DNA of 64,000 nucleotides from Enterococcus raffinosus (GTDB taxonomy: Bacteria > Bacillota > Bacilli > Lactobacillales > Enterococcaceae). A program made the position numbers and the translations under genes. The stretch covers positions 154,585-218,584 of the forward strand of contig NZ_JAHLOS010000003.1 of assembly GCF_018917525.1 (NCBI RefSeq), given 5' to 3'. This document shows positions 1 through 7,826 of the stretch, piece after piece (within the stretch, counting starts at the first letter, position 1; every line of letters starts with the position of its first letter). The notes under the pieces were generated by a model that had not been told where the DNA came from, made no database searches, and worked only from the letters and a program-made list of their open reading frames with translations.

Positions 1-786
1 AAGAACGTCACACAAATTGAACATCCCTCAAATTTGGGGGCGATTTTGGCCTATGAAATTAAAGAGCAGGGCAGTGAAAAAACCATCGCGCTGATTTACG
101 ATCCAGTATCAGTAGATGAGTTTGAAGAAGTAGCTCGTATCTCCGGCTTAAACGGGATAGAACGAAAAAGTATTGGTCACGCATTGAACATGCGGGCAGT
201 GGCTATGAAAGTAGCACGTGAGGAAGGGTTTGATTATCACCATTCAACATTGATCGTCGCTCATTTAGGAGGCGGAAATACAATCAGTATTCATCATAAC
301 GGCAAAATGATTGATTTAATCTCTGATGATGAAGGGCCATTCTCAACGGAGCGTACGGGTGGTTTACCGTTGAAATATTTAATGCCGCTGTGCTATGAGC
401 ATAGCTTAAAAGAAATGCTGCGACTTTATAAACGAGAAGGCGGGTTGAAATCATATGCTGGAACCAGCAATGCAATAGAAATTGAAGAACGTATTCTGGC
501 TGGAGATGAAGAACTGAAAATCGTTTATGATGGCTATATTTATCAGATTGCAAAAGGTATTGGGAGTTTAGCGACTGTCACCAATGGTGCGGTTGATCGG
601 ATTGCTTTGACCGGTGGGGTGGCTTATTCAAAGGTCGTCGTAACGGAATTAAAAAAAAGAGTCGGTTTTATTGCGCCAATTATAGCAGTACCAGGTGAGC
701 ATGAAATGATCGCTTTATCTAAAGGCGCAGAGCGCGTTGTACTAGGAGAAGAAGAGCTGAAGAAGTTTGTTGATCCAACAGACTAA
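1..786 (+). CDS. buk: Butyrate kinase, C-terminal part (5' end outside window)
   Basis: The reading frame is open from base 1, so the gene starts upstream; the TTG at 34 lies inside an NLGA segment typical of the family and is not the start. About 260 residues of the usual ~355 are present. It belongs to the acetate/butyrate kinase (ASKHA) fold: LIVAHLGGGNTISIH is the phosphate-binding strand-turn, and FSTERTGGLP and ALTGGVAYS are conserved family blocks. The enzyme interconverts butyryl phosphate (or branched acyl phosphates) and ADP with the acid and ATP in the cytoplasm. In enterococci it normally follows ptb in a branched-chain keto-acid cluster; here an alcohol dehydrogenase follows 55 bases downstream. 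Confidence 0.9.
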   Translation, partial: KNVTQIEHPSNLGAILAYEIKEQGSEKTIALIYDPVSVDEFEEVARISGLNGIERKSIGHALNMRAVAMKVAREEGFDYHHSTLIVAHLGGGNTISIHHNGKMIDLISDDEGPFSTERTGGLPLKYLMPLCYEHSLKEMLRLYKREGGLKSYAGTSNAIEIEERILAGDEELKIVYDGYIYQIAKGIGSLATVTNGAVDRIALTGGVAYSKVVVTELKKRVGFIAPIIAVPGEHEMIALSKGAERVVLGEEELKKFVDPTD

Positions 787-841
787 ACTAGAAAAAAATT
801 AACTAAACAATTATTTTTTTAATAAGAAAGGGGCAACACGA

Positions 842-1960
842 ATGAAAATCAAAGCGGCATTAGTAAAGGAAAAAGGGGCGCCATACGAAATTACGGAATT
901 GGAGTTAGCAGAAGTAGGTTCAAAGGATGTATTGGTGAAAATTGTCGCCTCTGGATTGTGTCGTTCAGATTATGGTGAAAGAAATGGGAACAGTATCAAT
1001 TTCCCAAACGTTTTGGGTCATGAGGGCGCCGGGATCGTTGAAAAAGTCGGCAGCGCGGTGACTTCCGTGGCGCCGGGGGATCATGTGATTTTATCTTACG
1101 CTTATTGCGGTGAATGTAAACATTGTGTCGAAGGTCATCCGTCTTCTTGTGAGAAATGGTTTACAGTTAACAACCTTGGAAAGAATCCGCGGGGAGAATT
1201 TATTCTGCACACCGAAGATGGTACGGAGGTCAACAATTTCTTTAATCAATCTTCCTTTTCTACGTATAGTTTGACGGAAGAATCAAATGTTGTAAAAGTG
1301 GATAAGGATGTTGACTTACGTCTGCTTGGTCCATTAGGCTGCGGTCTTGGTACAGGAAGTGGTGCGGTCTTGAGTGTCTTGCAGCCAAAAGTAGGCGAAG
1401 GGATTGCTGTTTTTGGCACTGGTGCGGTTGGCTTTTCCGCAGTTATGGCCGCAACGATCGCCGGCTGCTATCCGATCGTTGCGATTGATATCAACGATCA
1501 ACGTCTAGAAAAAGCGAAGGAGTTAGGCGCCAGTCACATTTTTAACAGCAAAGAAGACGATCCAGAGAAATTCATTATGGATCTAACGGATGGTCAGGGC
1601 TTGGATTATGTGATTGATTCGACCGGTGTTGGACCTGTCATGACGAAGGCCCTTCATTCAGTAAGCAATTCAGGAACCTTCGTACCGTTAGCAGTGACTC
1701 AGAAAAAATTCGAAGTAAACACCTTCTTTGATTTAGTTTTTGGAAACAAAAAAGTTCGCGGTGTTTTGATTGGCGATACTATCGCAAAATATCATTTGCC
1801 AAACTTAATCGAGTTCTACAAGCGCGGGGAGTTTCCATTTGATCAATTTATCAAATACTATGATTTTGAAAACATCAATCAAGCCGAAGCAGATTCTATC
1901 AGCGGAGAAGTCATTAAAGCAGTCGTTGTGATGGATAAAGATTATCAGCCGCCTAAATGA
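842..1960 (+). CDS. Zinc-dependent medium-chain alcohol dehydrogenase
   Basis: 372-residue medium-chain dehydrogenase/reductase of the usual family length. The N-terminal GroES-like domain has the catalytic zinc ligand Cys in SGLCRSDYG and the GHEGAGIVEKVG motif. The structural zinc lobe is YCGECKHCVEGHPSSC. The nucleotide-binding motif is GTGAVGFSAV followed by an acidic residue in VAIDIND, favouring NAD. It resembles aryl/benzyl-alcohol dehydrogenases, but the substrate cannot be read from sequence. The start has an AAGGGG ribosome site nine bases upstream. It probably forms a unit with the butyrate kinase gene before it and the membrane protein after it, whose ribosome site overlaps its stop. 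Confidence 0.85.
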   Translation: MKIKAALVKEKGAPYEITELELAEVGSKDVLVKIVASGLCRSDYGERNGNSINFPNVLGHEGAGIVEKVGSAVTSVAPGDHVILSYAYCGECKHCVEGHPSSCEKWFTVNNLGKNPRGEFILHTEDGTEVNNFFNQSSFSTYSLTEESNVVKVDKDVDLRLLGPLGCGLGTGSGAVLSVLQPKVGEGIAVFGTGAVGFSAVMAATIAGCYPIVAIDINDQRLEKAKELGASHIFNSKEDDPEKFIMDLTDGQGLDYVIDSTGVGPVMTKALHSVSNSGTFVPLAVTQKKFEVNTFFDLVFGNKKVRGVLIGDTIAKYHLPNLIEFYKRGEFPFDQFIKYYDFENINQAEADSISGEVIKAVVVMDKDYQPPK

Positions 1961-1974
1961 TTGGAGGAAATCAA

Positions 1975-2649
1975 ATGAAAAGAGGGGACATTGTTTGGGG
2001 GCTTTTGCTGGCAGGTTTGTTAATGCTTTTTGTTATCCCTGCTACTAGAGATTCTATCTTGGCAGCAAGCTCTGCCCACCCTTATATTGGAGGCTTCATT
2101 CAATTTGCGATTTTGGCGACGATGGGTGATCTCTTTGGAAAGCGGATTGCTTCTGGTGACTATCAGTTTTCAGCTCAAGTTCCTCTGCGAGCAGTTGTAT
2201 GGGGGATTATTGGTTGTATGGTGACGCTAGTTTTTCCAGTATTCATGGGAGGTGCTGGTTTAGCACAGGCTGGAAAACTGCTGCCTTTTGCTGGTGTTTC
2301 ACTGGCACAAGCTTTTTTTGGAAGCAGTATTATGAATCTTACCTTTGCACCAGCGATGAATACTTTTCATCGAATTATGGAGCTATGGATTGAAACAGCA
2401 GCCGCTAAAGAACCAGTGAGTTTGAAGAGATTGATTGGCAAAATTGATTGGACAGCTTTTGTAACTTTCAATTGGCTGAAAGTTGGCATTTGTTTCTGGA
2501 TTCCAGTCCACACGATCGTATTTTTACTACCAGAGAATATTCGAGTTGTCGTGGCGGCATTTAGTTCGATCGCGTTAGGGATTATCCTTTCATTTGCTTC
2601 TAAAAAAGGTAGTAGTCCAGCAAAAATATCTGAAAAAGAAGCTGTTTGA
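1975..2649 (+). CDS. Small polytopic membrane protein, possibly Mpv17/PMP22-like
   Basis: 224 residues with several hydrophobic segments. The ATG at 1975 is chosen because TTGGAGG lies just before it; an upstream in-frame ATG at 1957 overlaps the dehydrogenase stop and has no ribosome site. The segments FAILATMGDLFGKRI near residue 45 and WIPVHTIVFLLPENIRVVV near residue 178 are reminiscent of the Mpv17/PMP22 family (a GD motif early; W-P...F...P...R late). That assignment is pattern memory only. Function is unknown. It ends in lysine- and glutamate-rich sequence, suggesting a cytoplasmic tail, and is followed by a terminator. Confidence 0.55.
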   Translation: MKRGDIVWGLLLAGLLMLFVIPATRDSILAASSAHPYIGGFIQFAILATMGDLFGKRIASGDYQFSAQVPLRAVVWGIIGCMVTLVFPVFMGGAGLAQAGKLLPFAGVSLAQAFFGSSIMNLTFAPAMNTFHRIMELWIETAAAKEPVSLKRLIGKIDWTAFVTFNWLKVGICFWIPVHTIVFLLPENIRVVVAAFSSIALGIILSFASKKGSSPAKISEKEAV

Positions 2650-2661
2650 TTCTAATTATGA

Positions 2662-2694
2662 AAAGCTGTCTCGCTTTGTGAGGCAGCTTTTTCT
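2662..2694 (+). terminator. Rho-independent terminator after the membrane protein
   Basis: Arms AAAGCTG and CAGCTTT, extended by CTC/GAG, enclose a short loop and run into a T-rich tail. It closes the dehydrogenase-membrane protein unit. Confidence 0.8.
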
Positions 2695-2782
2695 CATGCT
2701 AAGAAACTCCTCATTTAAATTTATATAAAACGGTTCCATGATATGCTGGATTTAATCGAATGATCAAGAAAGGGGTAATAAG

Positions 2783-3619
2783 ATGTATGAAATCAAGGAT
2801 TTATCAGAGGTTGAGTTTTCCCGAATCGCTGTCTGTATGCGGGAGGCATTTTCTGATTATTATGTGAAAATGGAACTAGGCGATGAAGCCCTCTATCATC
2901 GTTTTCAGAGTGAAAATGTTCGGTATGATTTGTCCTGCGGGGCTTTTTTTGAGGATGAGTTAGTGGCCGTTTTGTTGAATGCAGTTGGCGAATACAATGG
3001 GGAAAAGGTTGCTTTTGATGCTGCAACTGGTGTTGTTCCAGCGCATCGTCGCAAAGGATTGTATTCTCAGATGATGGACTTTTGTATGGAAATATTGAAA
3101 CAGCATGACTTTGCTTATTATGGTCTGGAAGTGATTCAAAACAATAAACCGGCAGTTGCAACGTATCGTAAAATGGGCTTGGAGATTATTAAAGAGTATG
3201 CTTGTTTTCGGGGAAATGCAAAAGAATCAATGAAGGGAACTGAGGATTTTCAAGATTTACCTATCACTGAGTTTCCGCTAGAGTCATTAGAACCTCTGAG
3301 ACATGATGCCCCTTCTTTTGAAAATCGAACAGAGATTCTACAGGCTTTTTCAGATGATTATCAGATTATGTATACTGGCACTGAGAAAGAATGCAATGCC
3401 TTTATTATTTACCAAAGGGATAATGGCCATGTAAAGCAGTGGGGCAGACGTGAGGGGAAACTTTCAGAGTTGGGCGAGTTGATGGTTAATTTGAGTGGAC
3501 GTTATCGCAACATTCACCTGCATAATATTAATTTTACCGATCAATTGTGGATCAAAAAAATGGAGGAGTTAGGTTTTAATCATTTTTGTGATCAATTTGA
3601 AATGAAGATGGACTGCTAA
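2783..3619 (+). CDS. GNAT-family N-acetyltransferase
   Basis: 278 residues, longer than a single GNAT domain (about 150). The N-terminal half shows the acetyl-CoA binding signature: the strand AFDAATGVVPAHRRKGLYSQMM contains the R-x-x-G-x pyrophosphate loop variant RRKGL, followed by GLEVIQNNKPAVATYRKMGLE, the usual C-terminal GNAT strand and helix. The C-terminal 130 residues look like a second, degenerate domain. An AAAGGGG ribosome site precedes the ATG. The gene is monocistronic, flanked by terminators. The acceptor substrate is unknown. Confidence 0.8.
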   Translation: MYEIKDLSEVEFSRIAVCMREAFSDYYVKMELGDEALYHRFQSENVRYDLSCGAFFEDELVAVLLNAVGEYNGEKVAFDAATGVVPAHRRKGLYSQMMDFCMEILKQHDFAYYGLEVIQNNKPAVATYRKMGLEIIKEYACFRGNAKESMKGTEDFQDLPITEFPLESLEPLRHDAPSFENRTEILQAFSDDYQIMYTGTEKECNAFIIYQRDNGHVKQWGRREGKLSELGELMVNLSGRYRNIHLHNINFTDQLWIKKMEELGFNHFCDQFEMKMDC

Positions 3620-3630
3620 AAGGTTAAAGA

Positions 3631-3664
3631 GGCTGTGACAAGACTTTTGTCACAGCCCCTTTTC
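3631..3664. terminator. Terminator hairpin (convergent genes)
   Basis: Perfect 11-base arms GGCTGTGACAA / TTGTCACAGCC with a five-base loop and a CCCCTTTT tail. It lies between the convergent acetyltransferase and OsmC genes. A close relative of the same hairpin recurs after panC at 35143. Confidence 0.8.
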
Positions 3665-4098
3665 TATGGATTGATATGCAGCTCCATCTCTGGGGCATTG
3701 ACGATGGTGTCTTTAACAGGGCAGGTCCGCTCAATAAAGGCCACTAAATCTCTGATTTCTTCATCAGTATTATCAGCGTCAATGTAATAATTCGTGATGA
3801 TTTTTGAAAAACCTACCTTTACATCTGGTTTTCCCTTTAGCCGATCAGAGTCAATCTCTCCTAAGATTTCTACACGCATTGAATTCAGCTTAAACTGTTT
3901 CGCTTGATAAAAGAAACGAACCACCATCATTTTACAAGCGCCTAAGGAACAGAGTAGCGCCTCAAGCGGATTCATCGCTTCATTAGTGCCGCCAACATTT
4001 TCTGGTTCATCAATAATGAATTCAAAGCCACGAGCTGTACATTTCAGCTGTAGACCGCCTAAAGATTCTACTTCTGCCTTCAAAATTTGTTTAACCAT
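3664..4098 (-). CDS. OsmC/Ohr-family protein
   Basis: 144 residues, typical for OsmC-like proteins. Two conserved cysteines of the family are visible, in SLGACKMMVV and in ERTCPVKDT, consistent with thiol-dependent reduction of organic hydroperoxides; the spacing fits the YhfA-like OsmC branch rather than Ohr proper. The ATG at 4098 is used because GGGAGGG lies about six bases upstream; the earlier TTG at 4113 lies ahead of that ribosome site. It is divergent from the FNT channel gene. The peroxidase role is inferred from the family. Confidence 0.8.
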   Translation of the reverse strand: MVKQILKAEVESLGGLQLKCTARGFEFIIDEPENVGGTNEAMNPLEALLCSLGACKMMVVRFFYQAKQFKLNSMRVEILGEIDSDRLKGKPDVKVGFSKIITNYYIDADNTDEEIRDLVAFIERTCPVKDTIVNAPEMELHINP

Positions 4099-4270
4099 CC
4101 ATTTCCCTCCCAATCTGTTACTTTAATCATACGATTTTTGGTCGAAAAATTAAATAACTTGTGCAATTTTTCTCAATATTTCATTTTTTTACAAGTTTTC
4201 ATTGAAAATAGTATGGAAATCTTGTATGATACCTGTACATTATGGCTTTTGCCAAGAAGGAAGGAACCCT

Positions 4271-5128
4271 ATGAAATCGGATTTATTTATGGAAATTGAG
4301 GAAACACCTGTGACTGAAAGCGAAAAGCATGTGAAAACCAATTCAGGTTTAATGTCTCAGCTGGAGTATTCGATCAGTAAAAAAATTGATTTGTTTAATT
4401 CGAGTTTGCCTCGTTATGCAGTACGTTCAATGTTCGCTTGTTTATTTTTAGCGTTAGGAACAGCTATTGCTTTTTATATCGCCATTCGCATGCAGGAAGC
4501 AATTCCCGGCTTGGAAAAAATGGCTTATGCGTTTATGTTTAGTTGGTCGCTAGTCATGATCTTATTCATGAATGCAGAATTAGGAACTTCAAATATGTTA
4601 TATACTACAATCGGTGTCTATAAAAAGAAAATGTCGGTATCATTTGCCATCAAGTTATTATTCACCTGTATTTTATTCAATCTGATTGGCGGAGTATTGT
4701 GCGGATATTTACTATCCTTGACTGCACCGTTTGGTCACCTAGAAGCAGATAATTATATGTTTACTGGAATCGCTTCGAAGCTGACAAAATCAACAAGTCA
4801 AATTCTAGTTGAGGGAATGTTTGCTAATATCGTTGTAAATACTGCTGTGCTAGTCAGCTTACGGATGAAGGACGATGCAGCAAAAGTAATGGCGATTATT
4901 TTTATCATCTTTATTTTTGCCTTCTTAGGCTTTGAGCACGTTATCGCTAACTTCCCAGCTTTTTCTTTAGCGTATTTTGCTTCTCATGGCACGATCGCTG
5001 AAATGACCGCAGGAAATGTCGCTCATAACTTGTTCTTCACCTTGATTGGAAACTTCATTGGTGGTGGATTGGTGATGGGACTAGGTTATGCGTGGCTGAA
5101 TAAAACCGATTCAAAATATGTTGACTAA
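4271..5128 (+). CDS. Formate/nitrite transporter (FNT) family membrane protein
   Basis: 285 residues with about six hydrophobic helices, matching the FNT fold. Family features include NAELGTSNMLYTT near residue 98, GFEHVIANFPAFSLAY near residue 218 (close to the GFEHxVANM signature) and the C-terminal IGNFIGGGLVMG. The start at 4271 follows AAGGAAGGA. FNT pentamers move formate, nitrite or hydrosulfide; which one applies here cannot be told. The gene stands alone and is followed by a strong terminator. Confidence 0.8.
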   Translation: MKSDLFMEIEETPVTESEKHVKTNSGLMSQLEYSISKKIDLFNSSLPRYAVRSMFACLFLALGTAIAFYIAIRMQEAIPGLEKMAYAFMFSWSLVMILFMNAELGTSNMLYTTIGVYKKKMSVSFAIKLLFTCILFNLIGGVLCGYLLSLTAPFGHLEADNYMFTGIASKLTKSTSQILVEGMFANIVVNTAVLVSLRMKDDAAKVMAIIFIIFIFAFLGFEHVIANFPAFSLAYFASHGTIAEMTAGNVAHNLFFTLIGNFIGGGLVMGLGYAWLNKTDSKYVD

Positions 5129-5130
5129 AA

Positions 5131-5161
5131 AACGTTAGGGAGCAATCCCTGACGTTTTTTC
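5131..5161 (+). terminator. Rho-independent terminator after the FNT gene
   Basis: Arms AACGTTAGGGA and TCCCTGACGTT (one T-G pair) with a GCAA loop and a run of Ts. Confidence 0.85.
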
Positions 5162-5224
5162 TTGCGATTGGTAGCTGATGCACCTATAGTTAAATTAAGT
5201 ATTCTAGTTTAGGAGGTTTATTGT

Positions 5225-5938
5225 ATGGATTTGTATTCAAGTATTTTTACTCGAAAGTCAACTCGTAACTTTCATATGGCGCCGCTCTCCGATAATACAC
5301 TCACAGAAATAAAGGACTTTATCGAAACAGTCCAACCACTTTTGCCTAATGCTGAGATCACTTATAAGCTTGTCGGTCCTGAAGGCGTTAAAGGAATTGG
5401 AACGCCAAAAGCGCCGCACTATCTTTTGATTTATGGCAAGGAACAGCCTTTAAGAGATACCTGTGCTGGCTTTCTTTTTCAGCATGTCGATCTATTCCTA
5501 TTTTCTAAAGGTTATGCATCTCGTTGGGTTGGAATGATGAAACCAGCGGAACCAGATGAAGATTATATTATCGGACTGGCTTTCGGTGAACCGGCTGAAC
5601 CAAGTAGTAGAACAGTGAAGGATTTTGATCGAAAGGTTCTGAAAGAGATATCCGAGGGGAAGGATTCGAGAATCGAAGCTGCACGTTTAGCACCTTCTGG
5701 TTTGAACGGACAACCGTGGTATTTCATCGCAAATAATGGAGCCATTTATGTTTATCGAAAGAAAAAAATCAACGGACTTCCTGGAATGATGTACAAGCTG
5801 ACGGAATTAGACATTGGTATCGCCCTTTGTCATTTGGCAGTTGCGACTGAGCATAGCGGAAAGCCATTTGAATTTGTAAACAGTAAGGGTGCGCCGGCTG
5901 CACCAGATGGCCATCATTATGTAGGAACTGTGAAATAA
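5225..5938 (+). CDS. Putative nitroreductase of the TM1586 type
   Basis: 237 residues. The N-terminal SIFTRKSTRNF is the classic nitroreductase R-x-S-x-R motif that contacts FMN. AARLAPSGLNGQPWYFIA is the second half repeat, typical of the putative TM nitroreductase family, and DIGIALCHLAVATEH is the late helix. A GGAGG ribosome site precedes the ATG. Reaction and physiological acceptor are unknown. Its own terminator begins in the stop codon and is interrupted by an insertion sequence. Confidence 0.75.
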   Translation: MDLYSSIFTRKSTRNFHMAPLSDNTLTEIKDFIETVQPLLPNAEITYKLVGPEGVKGIGTPKAPHYLLIYGKEQPLRDTCAGFLFQHVDLFLFSKGYASRWVGMMKPAEPDEDYIIGLAFGEPAEPSSRTVKDFDRKVLKEISEGKDSRIEAARLAPSGLNGQPWYFIANNGAIYVYRKKKINGLPGMMYKLTELDIGIALCHLAVATEHSGKPFEFVNSKGAPAAPDGHHYVGTVK

Positions 5939-5956
5939 AAAAGTCCTCAAACACGT

Positions 5957-5994
5957 TGATACGCTACCCTTAACTAGGACAAAGAAATAATGAA
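5957..5994 (+). repeat. Left terminal inverted repeat of the IS3-family element
   Basis: Begins with TG as in most IS3 elements and matches the right end over 38 positions with seven mismatches. The CGT duplication lies directly outside at 5954-5956. Confidence 0.85.
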
Positions 5995-6016
5995 GTCCTA
6001 GTTAGGGGTATTTATT

Positions 6017-6700
6017 ATGGGTAAAAGAAAAATGAAGCTTAGTGTTGAAGAACGAGTTGGTGTTGTAGAAAAGGTTCTTAATAGAGAAGTTGGATTAAGG
6101 CAAGCAAGTAAAGAAGTTGGTGTTGACCAGACTACTATTTTGAACTGGTGCGCTCTTTATGAAAATGAAGGACCTACTGGATTACTCCCTACCAAAAGGA
6201 ATAAGTGCTACTCCAAAGAATTGAAACTTGAAGCTGTACTTGATTATCTGAATGGTACAGATGGTTTAAGAACAGTCGCTAAAAGATATGGCTTAAGAAA
6301 TAGAACACAACTTCGAGACTGGATTAAGAGATATACTACTCATGGAGACTTCAAATCAGAAAGTGGTGGAAGTAAAGTGAGTCAAACAAAAAAATTCAGT
6401 TTAGAAGAACGTGTAGAAATGGTCCTCTATTGCATTGCCAACAACTATGATTACAGTGGAACTGCTGTCAAATACCAAGTGAAATATACCAATCTCTACA
6501 ATTGGGTAAAGCGGTATGAAGAAAACGGCAAAGCTGGTTTAGAAGATCGTCGCGGACAAAGAAAAGCCAAACAAGAAAGTCGGACGCCAGAAGAAGAAGC
6601 ACAAATCAGAATCGCTCAACTTGAAGAACAAGTAAAATACCAACAGATGGAAATTGATCTATTAAAAAAAGTAAAGGAATTAGAAAGGAGGGATCGCTAG
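6017..6700 (+). CDS. IS3-family transposase OrfA (DNA-binding subunit)
   Basis: 227 residues, longer than usual for IS150-type OrfA. Helix-turn-helix modules repeat along the chain: LRQASKEVGVDQTTILNW, LRTVAKRYGLRNRTQLRDW and YSGTAVKYQVKYTNLYNW. A leucine-zipper-like coiled coil (IAQLEEQVKYQQMEIDLLKK) sits at the C-terminus, as expected for multimerisation. A run of seven As at 6664-6670 (codons 216-218) is the likely -1 frameshift site joining it to OrfB. Confidence 0.9.
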   Translation: MGKRKMKLSVEERVGVVEKVLNREVGLRQASKEVGVDQTTILNWCALYENEGPTGLLPTKRNKCYSKELKLEAVLDYLNGTDGLRTVAKRYGLRNRTQLRDWIKRYTTHGDFKSESGGSKVSQTKKFSLEERVEMVLYCIANNYDYSGTAVKYQVKYTNLYNWVKRYEENGKAGLEDRRGQRKAKQESRTPEEEAQIRIAQLEEQVKYQQMEIDLLKKVKELERRDR

Positions 6701-7599
6701 GACAGGTCAGAAAAATAGTCGCTTACGAAGCCATTAAACAGCTTCACGAAGAAAAAGGCTATGCGATTCTTCCAATGTGCAAAATCATGAACGTCACTCG
6801 TTCTGCGTATCTTCATTGGATCAAGCATCCGTATAGTGAACGAGCGTTAGAAAATATGGCGTTAGCCAAAGTCATACGAACCATCCATGATGCGCTTCCC
6901 GAAACCGGTTACCGCAGTATTAACAATATCCTATATCGAGAACACGATATCCATGTCAATGATAAACGCGTGTTGCGTATCTGTCGACATGAAGGGATTC
7001 AGTCAACCATCAAGCATTCTGCCAACAGTATTACAAAACGAGCAGATCAACCGTACCACACTGCTGAAAACATCTTGGATCGTAAGTTTACTGCCGAAGC
7101 ACCGAATCAAAAATGGCTGACTGATGTGACAGAATTTAAGTATTATGAAGGACCAGAAATCCATAAAGTGTATTTAAGTGCCATCTTAGATCTCTATGAT
7201 CGTCGAATTGTTTCTTATGTCATTAGCGATACCAATGACTTGAATATTGCCTTTGATACCTTCGATCAAGCAATCGAAGCAGAACCAGAGGCGCACCCAC
7301 TCTTTCATAGTGATCGTGGATTCCAATACACGCATCAGAACTTTTATAAAAGAATCAATGAAGCTGGAATGACCCAAAGCATGTCTCGTGTTGGAAAATG
7401 TATCGATAATGGTCCGATGGAAGGTTTTTGGGGAATGATTAAACGAGAAAAGTATTACGGCAAGAAATTTACGAGTCGTACAGAGTTAGTCACAATGATC
7501 GAGAATTATATGGACTATTACAACAATGGACGGTATCAACGAAAATTGCATGTATTGACGCCTATGGAATATCATCATTTATATTATGAAGCAGCCTAA
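6664..7599 (+). CDS. IS3-family transposase OrfB (DDE catalytic domain)
   Basis: The frame is open from the A7 slippery run at 6664 in the -1 frame of orfA. No ATG occurs until 6775, so production as an OrfAB fusion by programmed -1 frameshifting is more likely than independent initiation. The first part has the HTH_21-like HDALPETGYRSI segment. The rve integrase core has the three catalytic acidic residues in WLTDVTEF, HSDRGFQY and MEGFWGMIKRE, with the usual spacing to the last Glu. The C-terminus YNNGRYQRKLHVLTPMEYH is typical of the family. Confidence 0.9.
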   Translation, partial: KKSKGIRKEGSLGQVRKIVAYEAIKQLHEEKGYAILPMCKIMNVTRSAYLHWIKHPYSERALENMALAKVIRTIHDALPETGYRSINNILYREHDIHVNDKRVLRICRHEGIQSTIKHSANSITKRADQPYHTAENILDRKFTAEAPNQKWLTDVTEFKYYEGPEIHKVYLSAILDLYDRRIVSYVISDTNDLNIAFDTFDQAIEAEPEAHPLFHSDRGFQYTHQNFYKRINEAGMTQSMSRVGKCIDNGPMEGFWGMIKREKYYGKKFTSRTELVTMIENYMDYYNNGRYQRKLHVLTPMEYHHLYYEAA

Positions 7600-7732
7600 T
7601 CACTCATGCTTTTCAAACGCAAAACAATTTTCGTTTTGTATTTGAAAAGCATGCCAACCAAGTGGTAGCACGGTAGTTATTGCTTTAAAAAAAAACTACT
7701 CTCGAAAGATGAAAGAGTAGTTCTAAAAATCA

Positions 7733-7770
7733 TTCATTATTTCATTGTCCTATTGACGGGTAGCCCACCA
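7733..7770 (-). repeat. Right terminal inverted repeat of the IS3-family element
   Basis: The reverse complement reads TGGTGGGCTACCC and continues with AATAGGACAA and GAAATAATGAA, as at the left end. The CGT duplication lies outside at 7771-7773. Confidence 0.85.
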
Positions 7771-7826
7771 CGTATGGGTTTGAGGACTTTTTTGCGAACT
7801 AGCCATCCTATCCTATTTGAAACGGT

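Larger units (their letters stand above)
5957..7770 (+). mobile_element. IS3-family (IS150-like) insertion sequence, complete
   Basis: The 1814-base element starts TGATACGCTACCC and ends with the complement of TGGTGGGCTACCC. The terminal inverted repeats match at 31 of 38 positions, and the element is flanked by a 3-base direct repeat CGT (5954-5956 and 7771-7773). It carries orfA and orfB in -1 relation. The non-coding right part (7600-7770) holds two hairpins, one with arms ATGCTTTTCAAA/TTTGAAAAGCAT and one with ACTACTCT/AGAGTAGT, probably insulating the transposase. Both orfs look intact, so the copy may be active. Confidence 0.92.
5937..7793 (+). terminator. Terminator of the nitroreductase gene, split by an insertion sequence
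   Basis: The left arm (5937-5952, six As then GTCCTCAAAC) and the right arm (7778-7793, GTTTGAGGAC then six Ts) are exact complements of 16 bases. Removing the element at 5957-7770 and one copy of the CGT duplication restores a hairpin with an eight-base loop (ACGTATGG) and a T tail. The element therefore landed in the terminator loop. Confidence 0.85.
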
